Shown here piece by piece: positions 1 through 6,755 of a stretch of 36,234 nt of DNA. The position numbers were made by a program, and so were the translations under genes. The notes below the pieces were generated by a model. It was given only the letters and a program-made list of their open reading frames with translations, was not told where the DNA came from and did not search any database. Source of the DNA: a virus. Every line of letters starts with the position of its first letter. Within the stretch, counting starts at the first letter, position 1. The stretch spans positions 1 to 36,234 of the IMG/VR virus record IMGVR_UViG_3300013111_000114; one strand, written 5' to 3'.

Positions 1-2
1 CA

Positions 3-545
3 ACAACTACAACTTGGAATACTTCAACAAGCACAAGTCATAGTACAACTACAACATGGTCTACAAGCAAAAGTACAACTACAACTTGGAGTACTTCAAA
101 AGCAACAACTACAACTTGGAAAACTTCACAATCAACAACTACAACTTATACTACAACTTGGTCTACAAGTAAATCTACAACTACAACTTGGTCTACAAAT
201 ACATCTACAACTACAACTTGGAATACTTCACAATCAACAACTACAACTTGGAATACTTCAACAAATACAAATCATAGTACAACTACAACATGGTCTACAA
301 GTAAATCTACAACTACAACTTGGAGTACAAGTAAAAGTACAACTACAACATTTAATACTTCCCAGAGCACAAATCATATTACAACTACAACCTGGGTTAC
401 TTCAAAAAGTACAACAACTACTTGGTCTACTTCTAAAAGCACAACAACAACATTTAACACTTCAAAAAGCACTACTACAAATTGGACAACAACTTGGAGT
501 ACAAATAAAAATACAAATACTAACAAATCTACAACAACAACATTT
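3..545 (+). repeat. 30-bp tandem repeat array within the fibre gene
   Basis: The core ACAACTACAACTTGG recurs with a period of mostly 30 bp, with shorter spacings in places, coding for the decapeptide STTTTWSTSK and variants. Codon use is dominated by ACA, ACT and AGT, so the repeat is conserved in DNA as well as in protein. The array decays toward the 3' end, where TTT replaces TGG and the spacing becomes irregular. Such arrays can change length by recombination or polymerase slippage. They are also prone to assembly collapse, so the true copy number may differ. Confidence 0.8.
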
Positions 546-581
546 ATAACACAAAGAACAACTAGTTTTTATATAGGGTAA
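3..581 (+). CDS. Thr/Ser/Trp-repeat fibre-like protein, 3' end (partial)
   Basis: The frame is open from the window edge to a TAA at 579-581, so only the C-terminal ~192 residues are seen. Nearly all of it is a decapeptide repeat of the form STTTTWSTSK. Position 6 is Trp, sometimes Phe or Tyr, and the variable positions are filled by Asn, Gln, Lys and His. The protein ends TTTFITQRTTSFYIG. There is no Cys and almost no acidic residue. Low-complexity Thr-rich repeats of this kind occur in phage fibre or adhesin-type proteins, so an extended virion fibre is the best guess. I see no catalytic or chaperone domain. The gene lies directly before a sugar-modification cassette, which could mean the hydroxyl-rich repeat is glycosylated; that is inference. 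It could also be a secreted or host-surface protein. The reading frame and repeat are certain; the function is not. Confidence 0.65.
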   Translation, partial: TTTTWNTSTSTSHSTTTTWSTSKSTTTTWSTSKATTTTWKTSQSTTTTYTTTWSTSKSTTTTWSTNTSTTTTWNTSQSTTTTWNTSTNTNHSTTTTWSTSKSTTTTWSTSKSTTTTFNTSQSTNHITTTTWVTSKSTTTTWSTSKSTTTTFNTSKSTTTNWTTTWSTNKNTNTNKSTTTTFITQRTTSFYIG

Positions 582-608
582 TTTATTTTTGATTTTGGTG
601 AATTGGTA

Positions 609-622
609 TTATATGTATAGTT
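609..622 (+). promoter_or_regulatory. candidate promoter motif before the glycan cassette
   Basis: TTATATGTATAGTT lies 55 bases before the ATG at 664 in the only real gap (582-663) preceding the cassette. It matches 12 of 14 positions of the copy at 28846 and resembles the motif found in nine other gaps of this window. If real, it would drive the whole overlapping gene string 664-10332. The region is very AT-rich, so a chance match is possible. Confidence 0.3.
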
Positions 623-663
623 ATAGTATTAATATTGTTACATTACATAAGGAGTTATAAGAA

Positions 664-1560
664 ATGGAAATGTTTAATAAAAAAGTTGCCAAAGAAAGAA
701 TTGGACCTTTAAAGAAACATGAGAGTTTAGATATGTTACGTGAAGTAGAAATCTATTTTCTGAAACAAATGAAAAAATTCAAGACTGAAGTAAGTTATGA
801 TGTTATCGCACAAGAAATGCCATATTTTAAGACGTTAGGTTATACTGAATACGCTACTAATTTCATAATACAGCCATTAAATCTTGAAATAAGATTACGT
901 CAAATGCAACACGCATACGATGATAATGTATCTGATGTATTAGATTTTTCAGGGTATCTCAAAGTTAATATAGAAGAAAAAGTAGCTAATAAATATCAGA
1001 GTCGAGAAACAAATGTTAATGATTTTGAAAATGTAGGACATCTTGTAGTGTTAGCTGGGTCTAATAAGTTAAAAGAGAACGTATGTTTGAATAAGTTAAA
1101 ACTTATACGTGATACACATGATAGTGATGTTTATTTTAAACCTCATCCGATTACTACTCATGCTGTAATAGGTGAATTAAAAGATTTATTTGGACCTGAT
1201 AGAATTTTACCACGTGATATAGATATGTATCATTTTTTAACAAATGCACATAAAATTTATACGACTCATATAAGCGAGTCAGCAATTTACTCGGCTGTAT
1301 TAGATAAAGAAATAGAGCCGATTGATGTGTACAATAAAGTTCATCAGGGGTCATTTTATCACATAAATAGATTTTTATTTGAATGTCAAGCGAATGGAGT
1401 AGATTGTAAAGAATGGATAAATCGAGTTTTCTCCAGTTACAAATCGGGTGTATTTAATCCTGGAATAGATGTAAATTGGAAGGATAAGATGGATTCATAT
1501 CTAAAGTACATTCACGATGAGAGGAAAAAATTTAGTACTTGGTTTGTAGATAAAAAATGA
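664..1560 (+). CDS. capsule polysaccharide/Kdo-transferase-like GT-B protein
   Basis: This 298-residue protein resembles the C-terminal half of GT-B capsule-synthesis and Kdo/sialic acid transferases. The stretch DVYFKPHP (K159-P-H161-P) is followed, about 40 residues on, by HISESAIYSA (S204-E-S206), a pattern typical of the nucleotide-sugar pocket in KpsC/KpsS-like proteins. The N-terminal 110 residues are helical and unassigned. The start is set by AAGGAG about nine bases upstream. It is the first gene of a string of overlapping sugar genes that ends in kdsA and kdsB, which fits use of CMP-Kdo or a related CMP-sugar as donor. The motifs are visible; family membership is recalled from pattern; donor and acceptor are inferred. 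It could equally be a pseudaminic or sialic acid transferase. Confidence 0.55.
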   Translation: MEMFNKKVAKERIGPLKKHESLDMLREVEIYFLKQMKKFKTEVSYDVIAQEMPYFKTLGYTEYATNFIIQPLNLEIRLRQMQHAYDDNVSDVLDFSGYLKVNIEEKVANKYQSRETNVNDFENVGHLVVLAGSNKLKENVCLNKLKLIRDTHDSDVYFKPHPITTHAVIGELKDLFGPDRILPRDIDMYHFLTNAHKIYTTHISESAIYSAVLDKEIEPIDVYNKVHQGSFYHINRFLFECQANGVDCKEWINRVFSSYKSGVFNPGIDVNWKDKMDSYLKYIHDERKKFSTWFVDKK

Positions 1561-1631
1561 AAATAGAACATAAATCATCATCTTTTATCATATCATACGT
1601 GATTGATTCCAATTATTATCATAGGTGTTAA
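1557..1631 (+). CDS. 24-residue ORF, possible glycosyltransferase remnant
   Basis: An ATG overlaps the stop of the preceding gene (ATGA) and opens a 24-codon frame, MKIEHKSSSFIISYVIDSNY followed by YHRC. The segment SSSFIISYVIDS resembles the first beta strand of GT2-type glycosyltransferases, which typically begin with a strand like SIIIPYRD. The frame then stops abruptly. This looks like the 5' stub of a deleted glycosyltransferase that keeps its translational coupling. It may also be a chance ORF. Confidence 0.25.
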   Translation: MKIEHKSSSFIISYVIDSNYYHRC

Positions 1632-1634
1632 TAT

Positions 1635-1793
1635 ATGAATGAACGTATGAAAGAAAATATGTTATCTAAAATAGATGATATAGATATAATTGAATCACCA
1701 TTAATTCCGTGTGGTAGATATGGGTTATGTGATAACTTCTTACCTGACGATGTACTATCAATTTTTATAATACTAAGATATGACCTTAGATAA
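1635..1793 (+). CDS. 52-residue ORF, unknown (possible remnant)
   Basis: The frame starts at an ATG three bases after the previous mini-ORF stops and runs into the next gene, overlapping it by 14 bases. The product is lysine- and aspartate-rich at its N-terminus, then reads IPCGRYGLCDNFLPDDVLSI. DNFLPDDV is reminiscent of the start of phage 2-oxoglutarate oxygenases, but no catalytic HxD or second His is present, so no function can be claimed. Together with 1557-1631 it fills the gap between two glycosyltransferases and may be what is left of a deleted gene. Confidence 0.25.
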   Translation: MNERMKENMLSKIDDIDIIESPLIPCGRYGLCDNFLPDDVLSIFIILRYDLR

Positions 1794-2523
1794 ATTAGTT
1801 TTATATACAATGTGTTTTCAAGGTAATGAAAACAGGTTTACGCAATTTACCCAGAGTAATTTAATGTGCGGGTCACACACATTTTCGTCTGAATATAGAG
1901 ACACCTTAAAAGAAAAGTCATTTTTATTTGATGATACACATGATAATATTTCAACAATGAATAAATGGATGGGAGATTTAACGGGGTTATATTGGGTATG
2001 GAAAAATACCAATGATGAGTTTGTAGGCGTTAATCAGTATAGACGTAAATGGTTAATACGTGAAGATTTAAAATTAAGTGATAATACTTTATACGTCACA
2101 TCTCCACTAAGATTTCATAAAACAATTAAAGGTGAGGTTGTAGATGAAACGTTATACGGTCAATATAGAATGTGTCATACAGATATAGGTATACGGATAT
2201 TAAAGGATGCAGTTTTTCAAAAACGAATTGATATACCGCAACACGTATTGGATTTATTGGACACTCAAATTGATTTTTATCCGTTTAATATGTTCTTTAC
2301 TCACAGAGATGTTTTTAATAAAGTATGTGAAGTACTTTTTGAGATTTTATTTGAATTATATAACGGTACTCGGTATTTATTACCATATGTTCAACCATCA
2401 GACCAAACACGAATGTTGGCATTCCTATCAGAACGGTTATTAAGTATTATGTATACACATCATAACTATTTTTTCGGAACATCAGAAGTTGTTCCTGTAA
2501 TGTGGAAGAGAGTAGATAAATGA
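1780..2523 (+). CDS. DUF4422-type glycosyltransferase
   Basis: The 247-residue protein carries the hallmarks of the DUF4422 capsular-glycan glycosyltransferase family. These are LTGLYWVWKN at about residues 67-76 and VGVNQYRR ending at R88-R89, where the family usually has GxxHYRR; His is Gln here. The C-terminal region contains FNMFF and FLSERLLSIM, which match the conserved FxM and SERL segments of this family. It probably transfers a hexose to a phage- or host-borne glycan in the cytoplasm. The stop codon overlaps the next start by four bases (ATGA), so translation is probably coupled. The start overlaps the small ORF before it. The His-to-Gln change is the only oddity seen. Confidence 0.75.
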   Translation: MTLDKLVLYTMCFQGNENRFTQFTQSNLMCGSHTFSSEYRDTLKEKSFLFDDTHDNISTMNKWMGDLTGLYWVWKNTNDEFVGVNQYRRKWLIREDLKLSDNTLYVTSPLRFHKTIKGEVVDETLYGQYRMCHTDIGIRILKDAVFQKRIDIPQHVLDLLDTQIDFYPFNMFFTHRDVFNKVCEVLFEILFELYNGTRYLLPYVQPSDQTRMLAFLSERLLSIMYTHHNYFFGTSEVVPVMWKRVDK

Positions 2524-3671
2524 AAATACGAGAAACCCCTTTAAAAGTATTAGGACCTGTAGGAGATGAAACAGATATTCAGGCTATCAGAGAAGTAATT
2601 CTTAGTGGATGGTGGGGTAAAGGTCCGAAAGTCCAAGAGTTTGAAGAGAAGTTTGCAAAACTTGTAGGAGCAAAACACGCCATATCAGTAACGAGTAATT
2701 CTCATGGACAAGATTTGGTAATGAAAGCGATGGGATTCACTGGAATAGATGTTATTAATCCAACAATGTCGTTTACAGCAACCGCTCAAATTCCTTTATG
2801 GAATGGGTGCTCAACTAATATAGTAGATGTGGATAAAGTAAATTTGAATATAACTGCGGATGAAGTAGAAAAATGGAAGAAACCGAATTCAGAAGTTTTA
2901 ATAGCTGTAAATATGGCGGGAGTACCCGCACCAATAGATGAGATTAGAAAAGTGTTTGGGGGATTTATTATTGAAGATTGCGCACATAGTTGTTATACAG
3001 ATGGTGCCGGAACAAAGGGTGACGTGGCAGTATGGTCATTTCAAGCAGTAAAGACGATGCCGATTGGAGACGGAGGTATGATAACACTCAATGATGACGT
3101 GTTAGCTAAAAAGATTCGTGAAATGTTATGGTTTGGTGTAACGTCTACATGGAGTAGAGCATCTGGAAAAGATGGTACAACACCAGGATATGCATGGGAT
3201 TATCAAATTGATACTCTCGGTTACAAGTATTATATGATTGATATAATAGCAGCACTTGGGTTATCTCAGATGAAGAAGTTAGACGGGTTCTTAAAAACAA
3301 GACGACATATTCAAGAACGCTATAATAATGAATTATCAGATACATTCGAGAGACCACCTTATTCCGATACTGTGCAGTATTATAGTACACGATTAGATGA
3401 AAAAGTATATACTTCGGGTAATTCTACGGATACTATTGGGAGAAATGAATTAGTAGATTATCTCTCAGATAAAAAAATACACACGTCGGTACATTTTAAA
3501 CCACTACATCAGTATAGTTTATTACAACAAGATAGAGAGTATCCGGTAGCTGATACTGAATGGAAAAGGTTAATAACTTTACCATGTTTTAATAATATGA
3601 CTGATGATGATATTAGTTATGTAGTATATTGGGTGAATAAATTTATAGACGACGAGTACACTAATGTCTAA
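2520..3671 (+). CDS. DegT/DnrJ/EryC1/StrS sugar aminotransferase
   Basis: This is a 383-residue PLP-dependent aminotransferase acting on nucleotide-linked ketosugars. Visible features are the N-terminal GWWGKGPKVQEFEEKFAK, the strand IIEDCAHS (the Asp that contacts the pyridine nitrogen), and WSFQAVKTMPIGDGGM with the Schiff-base lysine K178. The C-terminus has VHFKPLHQYSLL, the usual HFxPxH segment. Length is normal for the family. It would supply an amino-deoxy sugar, with the reductase encoded directly downstream (8-base overlap) as a likely pathway partner. The sugar and nucleotide carrier cannot be read from sequence. Confidence 0.9.
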   Translation: MKIRETPLKVLGPVGDETDIQAIREVILSGWWGKGPKVQEFEEKFAKLVGAKHAISVTSNSHGQDLVMKAMGFTGIDVINPTMSFTATAQIPLWNGCSTNIVDVDKVNLNITADEVEKWKKPNSEVLIAVNMAGVPAPIDEIRKVFGGFIIEDCAHSCYTDGAGTKGDVAVWSFQAVKTMPIGDGGMITLNDDVLAKKIREMLWFGVTSTWSRASGKDGTTPGYAWDYQIDTLGYKYYMIDIIAALGLSQMKKLDGFLKTRRHIQERYNNELSDTFERPPYSDTVQYYSTRLDEKVYTSGNSTDTIGRNELVDYLSDKKIHTSVHFKPLHQYSLLQQDREYPVADTEWKRLITLPCFNNMTDDDISYVVYWVNKFIDDEYTNV

Positions 3672-4356
3672 ACTTATTTTAGGAGATGGTATATTAGGGT
3701 CGGAACTACAACATATAACTGGGTGGGATTATATAAGTAGAAAACGAGATGGTATAGATTTTACTAATATAGAGTCTTACGTAGATTATCTTATTGATTA
3801 TGATGAGATTATAAACTGCATTGGGTATACGAATACGTATGATGTTAATAAAAGAAATAGTTGGAGTATAAATTATAAGTCAGTTGTGGAGTTAGTAGAT
3901 TATCTTGTTGATAAGGATATAAAACTTGTCCACTTTTCTACTGATTATGTATATACTAATTCAGAACCGTTGACATCAGAAAACGATGTACCTATACATG
4001 GTAATAATTGGTATAGTTATACAAAACTATTAGCTGACGCTTATATAGAATTAAAGTTAGATGACTATCTTATTATAAGAGGAACTCATAAACAAAAACC
4101 GTTTAAATACGATGATGCTTATGTTAATTTGATAGGAAATTTTGATTATATTGACAATATGGCGAAGATTTACAACGATTTGATAGAATCCGATTCCACA
4201 GGTATATATAATGTGGGTACAGAATTAAAGAGTATGTTTTGTTTAGCTAAATTGAGTAAAAGTGATGTTATTCCGATTAATGAACGTGACAATCGTTCAA
4301 TGCCTAAAGATGTCAGTATGGATTTAACGAAATTAGGGGAGTTTTATGAAAAATAA
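3664..4356 (+). CDS. RmlD-like NAD(P)-dependent sugar reductase/epimerase (SDR)
   Basis: This 230-residue extended-SDR protein has the nucleotide-binding GxGxxG as G7-D-G9-I-L-G12. The catalytic set is in HFSTDYVY (S92, T93) and YSYTK (Y117, K121), the arrangement of dTDP-4-dehydrorhamnose reductase RmlD. It is about 60 residues shorter than typical RmlD (near 290), with a reduced C-terminal substrate domain. Its sugar specificity may therefore differ, or it may be a minimal phage version. It overlaps its neighbours by 8 and 11 bases. The likely role is reduction or epimerisation of a 4-keto nucleotide sugar in the same pathway as the aminotransferase upstream. Confidence 0.8.
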   Translation: MSKLILGDGILGSELQHITGWDYISRKRDGIDFTNIESYVDYLIDYDEIINCIGYTNTYDVNKRNSWSINYKSVVELVDYLVDKDIKLVHFSTDYVYTNSEPLTSENDVPIHGNNWYSYTKLLADAYIELKLDDYLIIRGTHKQKPFKYDDAYVNLIGNFDYIDNMAKIYNDLIESDSTGIYNVGTELKSMFCLAKLSKSDVIPINERDNRSMPKDVSMDLTKLGEFYEK

Positions 4357-5218
4357 CACGGTGGGAATACTTGCACTTTTTAGAAATGAAGCCCATATAT
4401 TAGATGAGTGGATACAACATTATATTAAACAAGGTATTGACCATTTTTACCTTGTCAATAACAATAGTGACGATGAATATCAAGTAATTATAGATAAATA
4501 TCGGTCGATTATAACATTAAAAGAAGAACCGGATATACTAAATCAATCGGGAAAGATTGTATCAGCAGGTACAGAGATTCAAGAGAAATCGTACAATAAC
4601 TTTTTACATGATATAGAAACTGAGTGGTTACTTACGTGTGATTTAGATGAATTTGTATATACTAAAAATGGGTATACTAACATAAAGGATTTGATTGAGA
4701 AACGTGGTGATGAATTTGACCAAATATTGATGGAATTAAAAATGTTTACGTCAAATGACATCATACAACAACCTAAAAGTGTAGTAGAATCGTTTACTCG
4801 CAGGATAACTCTTGATATACATAAACATACATTACCCAAAAGTATAACGAGAACTAATATGATACGTCACATTCAAGCGCATTTATGTTATTTACATGAA
4901 GGCGGAATTACAGTAGATGATACAATAGATTTTAGTACTGATTTCTTTGGAACGTGTACTAATAAAGGACCAGAATTTCATAAGGTGAGGAATATGTTTA
5001 CATTAGGCGATGAAACTGATATTAGTAATGCGTATATTGTTTGTAATCACTACCCTATACAAAGTAAGGAGTGGTTTTTCAATGTTAAGGCTAAACGTGG
5101 GATTTCAAGTTGGCCTGGAAATTATGTAGATACAGTTGAAGAATATTTTAGAGATTATTGGGATAAACTCGAAGGTAGAACCCAAATTGATGATTTTGAA
5201 TTGAAGGAGATATCATGA
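4346..5218 (+). CDS. GT92-type glycosyltransferase, copy 1
   Basis: The 290-residue protein opens with VGILALFRNEAHILDEWIQH and YLVNNNSDDEY, the nucleotide-sugar fold of the GT92/Glyco_tranf_2_4 family. It carries the metal-binding DXD motif in CDLDEFVY (D99, D101). The C-terminal CNHYPIQSKEWF and KxKRG are also family-typical. It probably transfers a hexose from a nucleotide donor. A diverged paralogue lies at 5934, separated only by a radical SAM gene, so the pair arose by duplication or serial capture. It overlaps the preceding gene by 11 bases and the following one by four. Confidence 0.85.
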   Translation: MKNNTVGILALFRNEAHILDEWIQHYIKQGIDHFYLVNNNSDDEYQVIIDKYRSIITLKEEPDILNQSGKIVSAGTEIQEKSYNNFLHDIETEWLLTCDLDEFVYTKNGYTNIKDLIEKRGDEFDQILMELKMFTSNDIIQQPKSVVESFTRRITLDIHKHTLPKSITRTNMIRHIQAHLCYLHEGGITVDDTIDFSTDFFGTCTNKGPEFHKVRNMFTLGDETDISNAYIVCNHYPIQSKEWFFNVKAKRGISSWPGNYVDTVEEYFRDYWDKLEGRTQIDDFELKEIS

Positions 5219-5931
5219 AGGATACAGGATTATTATCTATTGAAATTGGAAGAGGATGTAATTTAGCTAATGTTCATACGAGATGTCCGAGTGCTGATGT
5301 AGATAGGTATGGTAAATTAGATACATCTAATCCTATTACAGATGATGAGATTTTAAAAATGATATTCACATTATATAATGAAATGGAGTTCAATGGACAA
5401 ATCGCATTTCACTATTATAATGAACCATTAATGTATGCGAATCGTATGTTTGGAATTATAGATAAAGTTAGGGATAAATTCCCAGAGTCTAAATTCTTTT
5501 TAAACACTAATGGTACATATATAGAAAAACATTTAGATAAACTTCATTACTTTAGTACCATTATTTTAAGTAATTATGATAATAAGGATTGGGAATGGAT
5601 AAGAGAATATTTACATCCGAGGTGTTTTTTATGGGTTCAATCTGGAAGTTTGGACTTACGTAAAGATAATTTCACTAAATACACTAAATCTGACCCATGT
5701 GGTAGACCGTATAAGGAACTTGTAGTAGATTATTATGGGAATGGACATTTATGTTGTATGGACTGGAAAGGTGTAGTAGATTTAGGGAACGTAGTAACGG
5801 ATGGATTTAAAAGTGTAGTCGATAAGTTTGTTAAGATTAGAGAAACTATTTCGTGTGACCCGATGAGTAAAGATGCGCCTATAATATGTCAAAAGTGTGC
5901 AAACAAAACACCAAACAGGACAGTAGTATAA
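5215..5931 (+). CDS. radical SAM/SPASM-like protein with an altered cluster motif
   Basis: The 238-residue protein looks like a compact radical SAM enzyme with a C-terminal SPASM-like region. The N-terminal strand is followed by GRGCNLANVHTRCP, with C15, H21 and C24. The usual CxxxCxxC is therefore not present: the spacing is C-x5-H-x2-C. After a TIM-barrel-like middle (FLNTNGTYI, HYYNEPLMY), the C-terminus has C162, C180-C181, C214, C225 and C228, including LCCMDWKGVVDLGNV. These fit auxiliary iron-sulfur ligands of SPASM proteins. It sits between two GT92 genes, so a sugar or peptide-side-chain modification is plausible but unproven. Whether the His replaces a cluster ligand is unknown. Confidence 0.65.
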   Translation: MKDTGLLSIEIGRGCNLANVHTRCPSADVDRYGKLDTSNPITDDEILKMIFTLYNEMEFNGQIAFHYYNEPLMYANRMFGIIDKVRDKFPESKFFLNTNGTYIEKHLDKLHYFSTIILSNYDNKDWEWIREYLHPRCFLWVQSGSLDLRKDNFTKYTKSDPCGRPYKELVVDYYGNGHLCCMDWKGVVDLGNVVTDGFKSVVDKFVKIRETISCDPMSKDAPIICQKCANKTPNRTVV

Positions 5932-5933
5932 AC

Positions 5934-6755
5934 ATGGATAAACATTTTTTATCTGTAATGGCTATTTTCAAGAACGAGAGCCACATCTTAGATGAGTGGT
6001 TGACTCATTATATTAATGAAGGTGTAGACCATTTTTATTTAATTGACCACAATAGCACAGATAATTATTTGGATGTAATTCATAAATATCTTGATAAAAT
6101 CAGTTTGATAAAGGTCATCGACGAATCTCCGCAAATTTCGGCATATAACAATGTTTTTAATGTTGTACAATCAGAATGGACGTTAATTTGTGACTTGGAT
6201 GAATTTGTTTATTCTCGTAACGGGTATGATACTATAAGTAATTTTTTAGATAATAGAGGAAAAGAGTTTAATCAAATAATTATTCCATCGGTAGATTTTC
6301 ATAATGGTGGACATAAAGAACAACCCGATAGCGTAGTAGACTCGTTTACCGTTAGAACGTCGTATTATAAAAAGATGTATTCTTTAACAAAATCGATAGT
6401 TAGAAATAAAAGTGTAGACAGATTGAACGTGCATGGACATAGAGTAGTGGGTAAAACTTTCAATGGCGACTTGACGGAATACGTATCGTATAGTAAAATT
6501 TCACCTTTGACTTCTCTCGAAGTTCACCGGAAAATAGACGAGAGTGATTTAGAATCTACATATTTGAAATGTAACCATTACAGATTTCAGAGTGAGGATT
6601 ATTATTTTAATAATAAATCAAAAAGAGGAGATATTATGTTTAATAATGATGCTCAAGAGAAAATAAATTATTGGGAACACAACTGGATTCATGTACAAGT
6701 ACAACGTACAGTAGATGATGTTGAATTAATAGAAAAAAAGACGATTGTAATATGA
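5934..6755 (+). CDS. GT92-type glycosyltransferase, copy 2
   Basis: This 273-residue protein is a paralogue of the 4346 gene. It has MAIFKNESHILDEWLTHYIN, FYLIDHNSTDNY and the DXD motif in CDLDEFVY (D87, D89), and it ends with the same CNHYRFQSEDYYF and KSKRG segments. The frame is open further upstream to an ATG at 5886. The ATG at 5934 aligns with the start of copy 1 and lies two bases after the previous stop, so I prefer it. The two copies differ in the substrate-binding middle (residues 100-200), which suggests different acceptors or donors. The stop overlaps the next gene by four bases. Confidence 0.8.
   Translation: MDKHFLSVMAIFKNESHILDEWLTHYINEGVDHFYLIDHNSTDNYLDVIHKYLDKISLIKVIDESPQISAYNNVFNVVQSEWTLICDLDEFVYSRNGYDTISNFLDNRGKEFNQIIIPSVDFHNGGHKEQPDSVVDSFTVRTSYYKKMYSLTKSIVRNKSVDRLNVHGHRVVGKTFNGDLTEYVSYSKISPLTSLEVHRKIDESDLESTYLKCNHYRFQSEDYYFNNKSKRGDIMFNNDAQEKINYWEHNWIHVQVQRTVDDVELIEKKTIVI

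Noticed and set aside
3-545. CRISPR array suggested by 30-bp periodic repeats
   Set aside because: There are no unique spacers: the period is continuous coding sequence in one open frame with repeat variants, so it is a protein repeat.
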